Assembly: GCA_003452915.1 (NCBI GenBank)
Contig: DMMZ01000002.1
Span: 1 to 7,650, forward strand
Reading direction: 5' to 3'
Source of the DNA: Clostridiales bacterium
GTDB taxonomy: Bacteria; Bacillota; Clostridia; Oscillospirales; CAG-382
Length of the DNA: 7,650 nt
Shown: in pieces, positions 1 through 5,703 of the stretch
How positions within the stretch are numbered: position 1 is the first letter of the stretch
Layout of the letters: each line of letters begins with the position of its first letter
Notes under the pieces: model-generated
Database searches by the model: none
What the model saw: only the letters and a program-made list of their open reading frames with translations
What the model was told of the DNA's origin: nothing
Program-made: the position numbers and the translations under genes

Positions 1-206
1 ACCTTAACACGACTTTTCGGTTTGTTAGTGTTGTGAACATTATACTTATCCAGCAATACTTTTGCTTCCGTATGTGAGATATAGCCCAAATTTTCAATGT
101 ATTGCTTCTTTTTAGTCCCATTCTCAGTATAATATTCAATAATGTACCACTGAGTATTATTCTTTTTCGGCTTGCTCTTACTTACCCTTTTAGATAGTGT
201 TGCCAT
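1..206 (-). CDS. int: Integrase-like protein, N-terminal part (probable tyrosine recombinase), cut by window edge
   Basis: The first 68 residues are visible; the rest lies left of the window. The ATG is at 206-204 with an AAGGA-type ribosome binding site 9 nt upstream. The start is basic (MATLSKRVSK, then SKPKK), followed by a three-strand pattern with WYIIEYY, KKKQYIENLGYI and a helix HTEAKVLLDKY. This fits the arm-type DNA-binding domain at the N-terminus of phage and island tyrosine recombinases, which binds arm sites near the attachment site. The catalytic domain is not visible, so the assignment also leans on context: the gene lies at one end of the element, points outward, and a tRNA-Pro 3' fragment lies at the other end. 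An IS1634-like transposase N-terminus is a less likely alternative. Confidence 0.6.
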   Translation of the reverse strand, partial: MATLSKRVSKSKPKKNNTQWYIIEYYTENGTKKKQYIENLGYISHTEAKVLLDKYNVHNTNKPKSRVK

Positions 207-278
207 GTCGTTACGTCCTTCATTACTTCGATAAAAAAATGTTTTATAAGAGATAAATATCGTAAATATAGTAAAATC

Positions 279-473
279 TCACTGGAAAAACTCTTTGATA
301 TGTACACCCAAAGCATTTGCCAGTAATTGCAAGTTTTTGATAGACGGGTCAACTCGATCATGTTCTATATTGTTAATGGTTGTTCTTGATAATCCTACCT
401 TATCAGCCAAGGTTTGCTGTGAAATGCCTTTATCGTTTCTTAATCGCTTTAAATTATTTGCTATTAGTATCAT
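279..473 (-). CDS. XRE-family (Cro/CI-type) HTH regulator, 64 aa
   Basis: A minimal single-domain helix-turn-helix protein. Residues 6-62 match the Cro/CI fold: LKRLRNDKGISQQTLADKVG forms helices 1-2, LSRTTINNIEH is the recognition helix, and a PSIKNLQLLANALGV segment closes the bundle. No other domain is present. It probably acts as a cytoplasmic DNA-binding repressor controlling its own promoter and the divergent gene starting at 510. The integrase-like gene follows on the same strand after 72 bp, so the two may be co-transcribed. There is no Shine-Dalgarno before the ATG, and a good -10 (TAGTAT) ends only 7 nt upstream, so the mRNA is predicted to be leaderless, like lambda cI from PRM. 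The family call is secure; the target genes are inferred from position. Confidence 0.9.
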   Translation of the reverse strand: MILIANNLKRLRNDKGISQQTLADKVGLSRTTINNIEHDRVDPSIKNLQLLANALGVHIKEFFQ

Positions 474-474
474 A

Positions 475-504
475 TTGACTATACTATCATGGATAACCTA
501 TAAT
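475..504 (+). promoter_or_regulatory. Sigma70-type promoter for the 272-aa gene, leaderless
   Basis: The -35 is TTGACT (475-480) and the -10 is a perfect TATAAT (499-504), separated by 18 nt. The ATG starts at 510, five bases after the -10, where the transcription start is expected. There is no ribosome binding site, so translation probably starts on a leaderless mRNA. Confidence 0.7.
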
Positions 505-510
505 TATCAA
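481..510 (-). promoter_or_regulatory. Sigma70-type promoter for the XRE regulator, leaderless
   Basis: On the minus strand, -35 TTGATA (510-505) and -10 TAGTAT (486-481) are 18 nt apart. The ATG at 473 lies 7 nt after the -10. It overlaps the plus-strand promoter almost completely: each -35 lies next to or over the other's -10 or start region, so the two promoters should compete for polymerase. Confidence 0.6.
492..508 (+). promoter_or_regulatory. Candidate operator, GATAA-N7-TTATC
   Basis: A perfect 5-bp inverted repeat with a 7-bp spacer covers the plus-strand -10 and part of the minus-strand -35. It is of a size suited to an HTH dimer and is the best candidate site for the adjacent 64-aa XRE regulator. 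Only one copy was seen, so the assignment is inferred from position. Confidence 0.4.
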
Positions 511-1328
511 TGAATGATTTAACGAAAGAGGTAATGAAATACATGGATGATCAGGCAATTGCTCATATAGCCAAATTAAATAACGATGATCTGATTGAAA
601 TAGAAAATGCCTATGAAAAACTAGATAAGCTCACAAAAAAAATCATTTGTGGCATCATAGACGTTATTGGCTTTGAGATTTCAAATACTCATTATGGTCA
701 AGCCGACGGAAAGACTACTGAATACTTTGATTCTTTTGGCGAAAAGAATGATAAATTTTGTACTTATTTTGAAGAATCTGCCGGTCACTTCATATCATTA
801 AAAACACAAGAAATGTTTTTATCAACTGCCTTCGAAGCCATATTACCTACCTTAGGAAAAATCAAGCTAGTTCCTTGCATAGATTACGATAATAACGAAG
901 AATATCCAAAAGGATGCACTGCTAATAGGAAACAATATAGAATCACATTTTATGGCAGAGTCAGCAATTTCAGGAAGATTAAGGAAATATTGACGACCTC
1001 CAGAGACAACGCAGTAAATAATAAAACGTATACAAACTTGATTTTATTAAGTAAACAAAATGACAAATATTCATTAACATATAATGAAAACCTAAATGAT
1101 ATTTATTCTGTTCATTACTACCTACTAACCTTTTTGAAAGATAATCAAAGACAAACAACAAAAAAAATTGAACAATTATTCAAAAATGATAAAAATGCCC
1201 CTACCGTTAGTAATCCACAAATTAGAAACGCAAAAAACAAAATCAATCATATAATTCCTGATCTTCTTAATTCGCAAGGTAAAGCCGGATATGCACTAAA
1301 TTCCAACTATAAAATAGTTTTTGAGTAA
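510..1328 (+). CDS. Unknown 272-aa protein with winged-helix-like C-terminus
   Basis: I do not recognise this family. The protein is soluble, with no signal peptide or membrane segment. Residues about 1-60 are helical and charged, and the middle (about 60-200) is mixed alpha/beta with no catalytic motif that I can name. The C-terminal 65 residues resemble a winged-helix domain: helix (KKIEQLF), putative recognition helix (NPQIRNAKNKINHIIPDLL), then a hairpin wing (GYALNSNYKIVF). It may therefore be a DNA-binding regulator, perhaps of the replication operon downstream. The start at 510 is chosen because a perfect -10 ends five bases before it. Its promoter is shared head-to-head with the XRE gene, the usual place for the opposing regulator of a lysogeny-type switch. 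Function is inferred from position only. Confidence 0.75.
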   Translation: MNDLTKEVMKYMDDQAIAHIAKLNNDDLIEIENAYEKLDKLTKKIICGIIDVIGFEISNTHYGQADGKTTEYFDSFGEKNDKFCTYFEESAGHFISLKTQEMFLSTAFEAILPTLGKIKLVPCIDYDNNEEYPKGCTANRKQYRITFYGRVSNFRKIKEILTTSRDNAVNNKTYTNLILLSKQNDKYSLTYNENLNDIYSVHYYLLTFLKDNQRQTTKKIEQLFKNDKNAPTVSNPQIRNAKNKINHIIPDLLNSQGKAGYALNSNYKIVFE

Positions 1329-1333
1329 TCAAA

Positions 1334-1350
1334 GTTACAGTTGAGTTACA
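1334..1350 (+). repeat. Two direct GTTACA copies, 11 bp apart
   Basis: GTTACA occurs at 1334-1339 and 1345-1350, one helical turn apart, just after the 272-aa gene. It could be a small protein-binding site in the leader of the replication operon, but two hexamers in AT-rich DNA can arise by chance. Confidence 0.2.
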
Positions 1351-1454
1351 TTTGCAAGACAGCATAGCCTTTATTTGCCTAGCTTTCACAGTTTAACGTA
1401 TCCTTTCCCTATTACAGACCATATTACGAATTCCCTGTTTTAATAACAGTAGGT

Positions 1455-1508
1455 AAAGAATATTGTAATGAAACACGTATCGGCCGAACACTAACATTAC
1501 CTTTCTTT
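1455..1508. promoter_or_regulatory. Nested inverted repeat upstream of the replication operon
   Basis: The outer arms AAAGAA (1455-1460) and TTCTTT (1503-1508) enclose GTAATG (1465-1470) and CATTAC (1495-1500). Near the middle lies the 8-bp palindrome TCGGCCGA (1480-1487). The block fills much of the 213-bp gap before the SpoVG-like gene, where I found no convincing -35/-10 pair. It could be an operator, a leader RNA structure or a replication origin component. Confidence 0.35.
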
Positions 1509-1541
1509 GCTTATTAAATCATTAATAACAGGAGGGTTTTT

Positions 1542-1829
1542 ATGTCTCAAAAAGAGTTAAGTATTTCAGAAGTTCAGTTCTCACCGATCCGGCAAAACAA
1601 TTCACTTATAGGATTCTGTTCATTTATTTTGAATGACCATATCAAGATAAACGGTGTCGCGGTTCATTCTAAGCTTGATGGCTCGGGATGGAGACTAACT
1701 TTTCCAAAAAAGAACGAAAATACGATTATTCATCCGATTAGCTTATACGCTAATGAAGTTATCTTGGATGCTGTAACTGTTAAATTAGCTCAGATTTACG
1801 GAGGCAATTCTAATGCAAACAACATTTAA
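1542..1829 (+). CDS. spoVG: SpoVG-family protein, 95 aa
   Basis: Residues about 9-90 follow the SpoVG pattern. An SEVQFSPI opening strand leads to a second strand (GFCSFILNDHIKINGVAVH) aligned with the SpoVG 'hefvvhdirv' segment. GWRLTFPKK corresponds to the 'glfvamPsk' motif, IIHPIS to 'ITHPIN', and a final helix (VILDAVTVKLAQIYG) closes the domain. SpoVG proteins are small nucleic-acid-binding regulators, first known from Bacillus sporulation and septation; mobile elements also carry them. Here it opens the replication operon. Translation starts from a strong AGGAGG (1530-1535) before the ATG, and the 3' end overlaps the next gene by 17 bp. The family is well supported. The role in this element is unknown; it may regulate the operon or bind its mRNA. 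Confidence 0.8.
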   Translation: MSQKELSISEVQFSPIRQNNSLIGFCSFILNDHIKINGVAVHSKLDGSGWRLTFPKKNENTIIHPISLYANEVILDAVTVKLAQIYGGNSNANNI

Positions 1830-2031
1830 AAAGACGCTGACCTTTAAAGAAATAATTGAATATACGGGGTTATCCAGGAAGGTTATCCAATCGTTTGTTG
1901 ATAATGGTTCATTGAAGTTTATAAATACCAATATGTCAGGTAATACAAATTTACGCTATGCCTTTATGACTTCCGAGGTTGATAAATTCCTTGAAAGAAT
2001 CCAGCAGACCATGACGGAGGGCAAAAAATGA
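1813..2031 (+). CDS. Excisionase/MerR-like HTH protein, 72 aa
   Basis: A single small winged-helix protein. LTFKEIIEYTGLSRKVIQSFVDNG (residues 9-32) is the HTH of the excisionase/AlpA/MerR-N type. A wing follows (SLKFINTNMSGNTNLRYAF), then SEVDKFLERIQ, a terminal helix typical of 'helix-turn-helix domain, excisionase family' proteins. Likely roles are recombination directionality (Xis) for the integrase at the left end or transcriptional control. The start overlaps the SpoVG-like gene by 17 bp and has its own GGAGG (1800-1804) with 8-nt spacing. The stop overlaps the next start as ATGA. Such proteins are hard to tell from small activators by sequence alone. Confidence 0.75.
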   Translation: MQTTFKKTLTFKEIIEYTGLSRKVIQSFVDNGSLKFINTNMSGNTNLRYAFMTSEVDKFLERIQQTMTEGKK

Positions 2032-2300
2032 GTGTTATCAAAAACATTAAGCAAAAAGTAAATATTCTTCAAATTGCCGGAAAATTAGGGATAGAAGTTA
2101 ATTCTCAAAATAAGGCCAGGTGTTTTAATGGCAAATTCCATAAACACGGAGACCGGACACCTTCACTGCAATTCTACCCTGAAACACAAAGTTATTATTG
2201 TTTCGCTTGTTCTATTGGTGGAGATGTTATTGAGCTGGTCAAAACATATCAGGATTGCTCTACAACCGAAGCAATTAAAATGTTGGAGGGCTTGATATGA
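2028..2300 (+). CDS. Stand-alone CHC2 zinc-finger protein (primase zinc-binding subunit), 90 aa
   Basis: This is the zinc-binding module of DnaG-type primases encoded as its own gene. It starts with a helix (ILQIAGKLGIEV) typical of the DnaG N-terminus. The finger follows: C32, H40, then TPSLQFYPETQSYYCFAC with C58 and C61, then IGGDVIELVK. H40 aligns with the DnaG histidine by its distance to TPS; the gap between C32 and H40 is longer than in DnaG. The domain recognises template DNA at primer start sites. It is coupled by ATGA overlaps to the genes on both sides, with GGAGG at 2016-2020. The next gene supplies the TOPRIM catalytic domain, so the two products probably form a split primase. 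Confidence 0.88.
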   Translation: MSVIKNIKQKVNILQIAGKLGIEVNSQNKARCFNGKFHKHGDRTPSLQFYPETQSYYCFACSIGGDVIELVKTYQDCSTTEAIKMLEGLI

Positions 2301-4282
2301 CTGATAATATAATCCCTATTGAGACAGCAAAAAGCTATCATCAAGCTTTAATGTCAAATTTGAAATATTTAGCGGCTATTCAAGAACAACAAGGTTTTAA
2401 TTTAGATACTATTAAGGGATATATGATTGGTTTCGATTCCGTGAGTAAGAGAATAACTTTCGCAATAATCAATGAAGGGATTTGTTATAACATCAAGAAA
2501 TATAATTCTAAACTATCTCCCAAATACTTAAATTCTCCCGGCAGCAAAAAAATATTATGGGGAGTTGATACAATGCTGGAATCTGTTCAGGTGTTGATTT
2601 GTGCAGGTGAAAAAGATCGGCTTCATGCTATACAAAATGGTTTTACGGCGGTTTCATGCACTACCGGAGAGGGTAACTGGGATAATTCCTGGAATGAATT
2701 GTTTAAAGATAAAGAGGCTATCATCATTTATGATAATGACGAAGCCGGACGAAATGGAGCTTTAAAGGTAGCCGAAAGTTTAAAAGGTATATGCCGGATC
2801 AAAATTATTGATTTATCAGTGGTCTGTATTGAAGACAAAGAAGACTTGCAAGATTATTTCCATAAATACAAAAAGACCGCTGTAGACCTTCAGCAGTTGA
2901 TCGATTCAACTGATTATCAGGAACTTTTAGTTAAACCAGAACAAGAACTCAAAGATTCTATAGTTCTGACTGAACAACAAAAAGCAGGTTTGTTCGGAGT
3001 TTTTCAGGGGGTACAGGGAAAGATCAATAATAACTTCCCGGAATTATGGCCAGTTATAAAAATATGTATGTCAATTCTATTGCAATTAAGAATAGCTGAT
3101 ATAACAAATCCTTTTTCATTAATGCTAGTCGGGCAGCCTAGCGGCTCAAAAACTACACCTATCGATATTTTTAAAGAACTTGATCTTGCATATTACGCTG
3201 ATTCATTCACTCCGGCAGCTTTTGTCAGCAACAATGCCAGTAGAAGTGAAGAACAACTTCAAAAAATTGATATGCTGCCAAAACTTAAAGGCAAGGCACT
3301 ATTAACCCCGGAATTATCAACCATTTTTTCCAAAGACGGAGACCAGCTACTCAATACCTTTGGCATTCTTACCCGGGTGCTGGATGGACAAGGATATACG
3401 ACTAATACAGGCGCACATGGTCAACGAGGATATGAAGGTGATTTTATGTTTGTTTGGCTTGGTGCTACTACACCGATTAAACAAAAAATATGGGAAATAA
3501 TGGGGAACATGGGAGCAAGAATATTTTTTTATAACATCACAGGTATTATCGATGATGATGACACCGAGGGAATTTACAAAATGTTACATGGGAGTAAATC
3601 TTATAGCGAAAAAATGAAAGACAGCAGAATAACCATAAAAAAATATTTTGAACATATCTATTCTTTACCAATTATTAAATGGAATGTCGATCAAAATGAA
3701 AAAATGGCTATTAAGCGAATTATCCAATACGCACAGCTACTAGCAAAGCTAAGGGCTGTTATCAGCCAACACAAGGACGACGAAGGGAATATTGAGGCAA
3801 CTGCCATGCAAGAAAAGCCTTTACGCCTAAGCGTCTTGCTTGCCAATCTGGCAAAAGGTCATGCTCTGCTATGTGCGAGGGATTATATTAGTTGGGATGA
3901 TATTCCAGTTATACATGAGGTAGCAATTAATTCATGTCCTCCTAAAAGGATGCAGCTAATTAAAGGATTGATAGCACATAATGGCCGACTATCTACTAAA
4001 GATATTCAATCAATACTTGATAGCTCAGATAAGCCCGCACTTAATTATATGCGACAGTTTGAAAAGCTGGGAATCTGCCGCTTAGAAATAGGCATTGGCT
4101 CTATGCCTTCGGCTATAGAATTTCAAGAAAAATTCAAATGGTTAATTGAATCTCCGCCCGGGGGGCAAAAAACTCCGGACAAATTAAATGATCAAGAAAA
4201 TTTGCTCGGAGTTGTTCCAGGGGGGCGCATAGCAGAAAATAACACACCGGACTGGATGGAGGATGACAAATGGACAGAATAA
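2297..4282 (+). CDS. Primase-helicase: TOPRIM domain fused to MCM-like AAA+ ATPase with winged helix, 661 aa
   Basis: Residues about 85-200 form a TOPRIM domain with catalytic E105 (CAGEKD) and D146/D148 (IIYDNDEAGR), the metal-binding centre of primer synthesis. Residues about 225-545 form an AAA+ ATPase. The P-loop is GQPSGSKT (279-286), with Ser where the second Gly of the Walker A motif usually stands. A Walker B-like LLTPE ends at E339, WLGATTP resembles sensor 1, and GARIFF carries a possible arginine finger, R408. The lid segment (about 508-542, ending CARDYISWDDI) and the following winged helix (about 553-600) resemble MCM and chelatase-type ATPases. Together with the CHC2 protein this should prime and unwind the element's own replication. 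It starts at the ATGA overlap with GGAGG at 2285-2289. The Pro/Gly-rich tail (about 618-661) looks disordered. Confidence 0.85.
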   Translation: MTDNIIPIETAKSYHQALMSNLKYLAAIQEQQGFNLDTIKGYMIGFDSVSKRITFAIINEGICYNIKKYNSKLSPKYLNSPGSKKILWGVDTMLESVQVLICAGEKDRLHAIQNGFTAVSCTTGEGNWDNSWNELFKDKEAIIIYDNDEAGRNGALKVAESLKGICRIKIIDLSVVCIEDKEDLQDYFHKYKKTAVDLQQLIDSTDYQELLVKPEQELKDSIVLTEQQKAGLFGVFQGVQGKINNNFPELWPVIKICMSILLQLRIADITNPFSLMLVGQPSGSKTTPIDIFKELDLAYYADSFTPAAFVSNNASRSEEQLQKIDMLPKLKGKALLTPELSTIFSKDGDQLLNTFGILTRVLDGQGYTTNTGAHGQRGYEGDFMFVWLGATTPIKQKIWEIMGNMGARIFFYNITGIIDDDDTEGIYKMLHGSKSYSEKMKDSRITIKKYFEHIYSLPIIKWNVDQNEKMAIKRIIQYAQLLAKLRAVISQHKDDEGNIEATAMQEKPLRLSVLLANLAKGHALLCARDYISWDDIPVIHEVAINSCPPKRMQLIKGLIAHNGRLSTKDIQSILDSSDKPALNYMRQFEKLGICRLEIGIGSMPSAIEFQEKFKWLIESPPGGQKTPDKLNDQENLLGVVPGGRIAENNTPDWMEDDKWTE

Positions 4283-4413
4283 AACTTGAACAACGCTTTA
4301 AGCTTGCTGAAAAGTATATGGATGATCCGGCTATCTCTACTTCCGAAAAAGAAAAGGCGATTCCGAAATTTCGGGAACTGGTTAGAATGTATTCAGAGCT
4401 TGTATATAATTAA
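4270..4413 (+). CDS. Small 47-aa protein, end of the replication operon
   Basis: A short gene overlapping the end of the primase-helicase by 13 bp in another frame. It has a clear GGAGG (4258-4262) 7 nt before its ATG, the same signal and spacing as the other genes of this operon, which is the main reason to call it real. The product is charged and helical: MDRIKLEQRFKLAEKYMDDP, an ISTSEKEKAIPKF linker, then RELVRMYSELVYN. No signal peptide or known motif is visible. It may be a small accessory or regulatory protein working with the helicase, but this is only positional inference. A longer reading frame starting at 4286 in a different frame has no ribosome binding site and is rejected. Confidence 0.65.
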   Translation: MDRIKLEQRFKLAEKYMDDPAISTSEKEKAIPKFRELVRMYSELVYN

Positions 4414-4472
4414 TAAAGTAAATATGTGTTATATCGGAAAAGCATTCTCTGATGTAACACTTTTACTTTATT
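4412..4472. repeat. Long imperfect inverted repeat after the replication operon
   Basis: AATAAAGTAAA (4412-4422) pairs with TTTACTTTATT (4462-4472), and inside it GTGTTA (4426-4431) pairs with TAACAC (4455-4460). This gives 17 paired bases with a small internal loop. It starts at the stop codon of the 47-aa gene. The stem is AT-rich without a clean trailing T-run. It may be a weak terminator or 3' stabiliser for the operon, or an origin-type structure beside the replication genes. Confidence 0.5.
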
Positions 4473-4505
4473 TACTATTCGGAAAATGTTTTATTTACCT
4501 GGGAC

Positions 4506-4519
4506 TGCTTTTTATTTTA
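4506..4519 (+). repeat. 14-bp direct repeat, copy 1 (TGCTTTTTATTTTA)
   Basis: An identical 14-mer occurs at 5015-5028. Each copy spans the 3' end of a minus-strand exported-protein gene (stops at 4512-4514 and 5026-5028), but the stops fall at different places in the repeat. The 142-aa gene lies between the copies. The run is T-rich, so chance is possible. Confidence 0.4.
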
Positions 4520-4940
4520 GTCGAATATAGTTAGCATTTATTGACATGGATGTGCCTCCCACTCTTGATGTATATAAATAATCATCTGACATAAAAAGTA
4601 TCTCCCCGGCAGATAATCCAGGCCTTCCATAAGCAAAAATTACATTATCAAACCCACCGTTTGAGTTTAGTACCATTATTTGATCAACTATTAAATATTC
4701 CGAATCATCCTTAGTAACATAACCATTATCTAAACGCTCAACATGTATGCGTTTTATGATTTTATTTTTCATATCAACATCATATTTCAATCGAAATAGA
4801 TTCCCCTTTTTCTTATCTATACTTGCTTCTCCATTACTTTTCAATGTTACATCATTAGATTGTTGATAAATTCGAGTATCTGCTAATGATATTCCGCTTA
4901 AAAAAACAATTATAAATATGTTTATTATTATAACTTTCAT
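4512..4940 (-). CDS. Exported protein of unknown function, 142 aa
   Basis: The start is the ATG at 4940. A TTG ten codons upstream extends the frame but would place charged residues (QEKKRKY) before the signal peptide. From the ATG there is a classical signal peptide: short basic start, hydrophobic core (IIINIFIIVFLSG) and cleavage expected after SLA at residue 20. The mature part of about 122 residues is rich in beta-strand patterns (GNLFRLKYDV, RIHVERLDNG, EYLIVDQIMVLN, NVIFAYGRPG, ILFMSDDYLYTSRVGG), with no cysteines and no lipobox. It should act outside the cytoplasm, in the periplasm or envelope. I do not recognise the family. It is the last of four minus-strand exported-protein genes and ends close to the end of the replication operon. 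Confidence 0.75.
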   Translation of the reverse strand: MKVIIINIFIIVFLSGISLADTRIYQQSNDVTLKSNGEASIDKKKGNLFRLKYDVDMKNKIIKRIHVERLDNGYVTKDDSEYLIVDQIMVLNSNGGFDNVIFAYGRPGLSAGEILFMSDDYLYTSRVGGTSMSINANYIRLK

Positions 4941-5000
4941 GTATTTTCTCTTCTTCTCCTGGATTAACAAATAGATTATTCAATCCACTTGTTGTTTTCC

Positions 5001-5027
5001 GCAACTCCTACGGTTGCTTTTTATTTT
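5001..5027 (+). terminator. Intrinsic terminator-like hairpin on the plus strand
   Basis: GCAAC (5001-5005) and GTTGC (5013-5017) form a 5-bp stem with a 7-nt loop, followed at once by TTTTTATTTT. The T-tract is on the plus strand, opposite to the neighbouring genes, so it would stop readthrough from the replication operon into the antisense of the exported genes. The stem is short. Confidence 0.4.
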
Positions 5028-5028
5028 A
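5015..5028 (+). repeat. 14-bp direct repeat, copy 2 (TGCTTTTTATTTTA)
   Basis: The second copy of the 14-mer seen at 4506-4519. It overlaps the T-tract of the plus-strand terminator-like hairpin and the stop codon of the 119-aa exported-protein gene. Confidence 0.4.
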
Positions 5029-5385
5029 AATAAAATGAACATGAACTTTTAAATTTATTGCCCAATCAAATTGGTCTAGTGTACTTTTAACTATGTTTTT
5101 AATAATTTTAATAGTCCATTCTTGTTGCTCTTTATTTAGTGTTTCTGCTTTATTAGGTAATGATATTCCAACAATAACATCATTGTTTTTTTCATCAATT
5201 TTTATAATGTCACAATAACGTAGTTCCCAAACTTGTGTGGTTTTTACTATATCTTTATGAATGCAATATTCTAGCCATTCTGCTCTAGTTGGGATATATG
5301 GTTTATTTAAATCTTCTGCATACGAAATTTGACCTATCAAAACAAATATAATAACTATTAAAATTTTTTTCATAATGTTCTTCAT
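5026..5385 (-). CDS. Exported protein of unknown function, 119 aa
   Basis: The N-terminus is a signal peptide: MKNIMKK, a hydrophobic core (ILIVIIFVLIG) and cleavage expected after SYA at residue 23. The mature part is about 96 residues. It opens with RAEWLEYCIHKD, has two cysteines (in LEYCIH and LRYCDI) that could form a disulfide, and has a strand NDVIVGISLP followed by an amphipathic helix (QEWTIKIIKNIVKSTLDQF) and a strand LKVHVHF. The helix followed by a hydrophobic strand recalls small secreted alpha/beta folds, but I do not recognise a family. The start overlaps the stop of the upstream 49-aa ORF as ATGA, so translation is probably coupled and the ATG at 5385 is preferred over the ATG four codons later. 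Confidence 0.72.
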   Translation of the reverse strand: MKNIMKKILIVIIFVLIGQISYAEDLNKPYIPTRAEWLEYCIHKDIVKTTQVWELRYCDIIKIDEKNNDVIVGISLPNKAETLNKEQQEWTIKIIKNIVKSTLDQFDWAINLKVHVHFI

Positions 5386-5531
5386 TTCCCATAACGAACT
5401 GCAAGCTTATTCCCGTCATTTCCAATAGTTTTGGATTCAGTCACATGTAGATTAAACTTTATTGGTATTTCTGCATAAACTGGCAAGCAAAATACGAGGT
5501 AAACAATCAGTAACGACATTAATATTTTCAC
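5382..5531 (-). CDS. Small exported peptide, 49 aa, GTG start
   Basis: The start is the GTG at 5531-5529. It is preceded by GGGAG with 6-nt spacing and begins a complete signal peptide: VKILMSLLIVYLVFCLPVYA, cleavage expected after residue 20. That leaves a mature peptide of only 29 residues (from EIPIKFNLHV to LAVRYGK). The frame stays open back to 5615, but that extension would put the signal sequence inside the protein and has no ribosome binding site. The stop overlaps the start of the 119-aa exported protein (ATGA), indicating an operon. It could be a secreted peptide, or the remnant N-terminus of a longer exported protein. Confidence 0.6.
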   Translation of the reverse strand: MKILMSLLIVYLVFCLPVYAEIPIKFNLHVTESKTIGNDGNKLAVRYGK

Positions 5532-5703
5532 ATTAGACTCCCAGTTTTCAAGTTGGCCTTGATACGATAACAATGAGACCGTGCAAGCCAGGAACCACTC
5601 TGCTCTGTCATGCATAAAAGCAATGTAAGTCTAAATTTTTCTATGGCCAATATAACTGGATTAGTACAATAACATTCTGAATAAATAACAGAGCATCTCG
5701 CTA

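Noticed and set aside
295..513. Plus-strand open frame antisense to the XRE gene
   Set aside because: It is a shadow of the clear HTH protein on the minus strand and crosses the divergent promoter region.
979..1161. 60-codon minus-strand frame inside the 272-aa gene
   Set aside because: Antisense shadow with no ribosome binding site or recognisable domain.
4160..4172. G6-C-A6 run near the end of the primase-helicase as a frameshift site
   Set aside because: The reading frame does not fit a canonical slippery heptamer, and the normal frame continues to a stop with the next gene correctly overlapped.
4286..4534. 82-codon plus-strand open frame after the helicase
   Set aside because: It is out of frame with the 47-aa gene that has a GGAGG site, has no ribosome binding site, and runs through the inverted repeat into the antisense of an exported-protein gene.
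4941..4970. TTG start for the 142-aa exported protein
   Set aside because: It adds charged residues before the signal peptide, and the ATG at 4940 gives a standard N-terminus.
5532..5615. Upstream extension of the 49-aa exported peptide
   Set aside because: It would bury the signal peptide inside the protein; the GTG at 5531 has a well-placed GGGAG.
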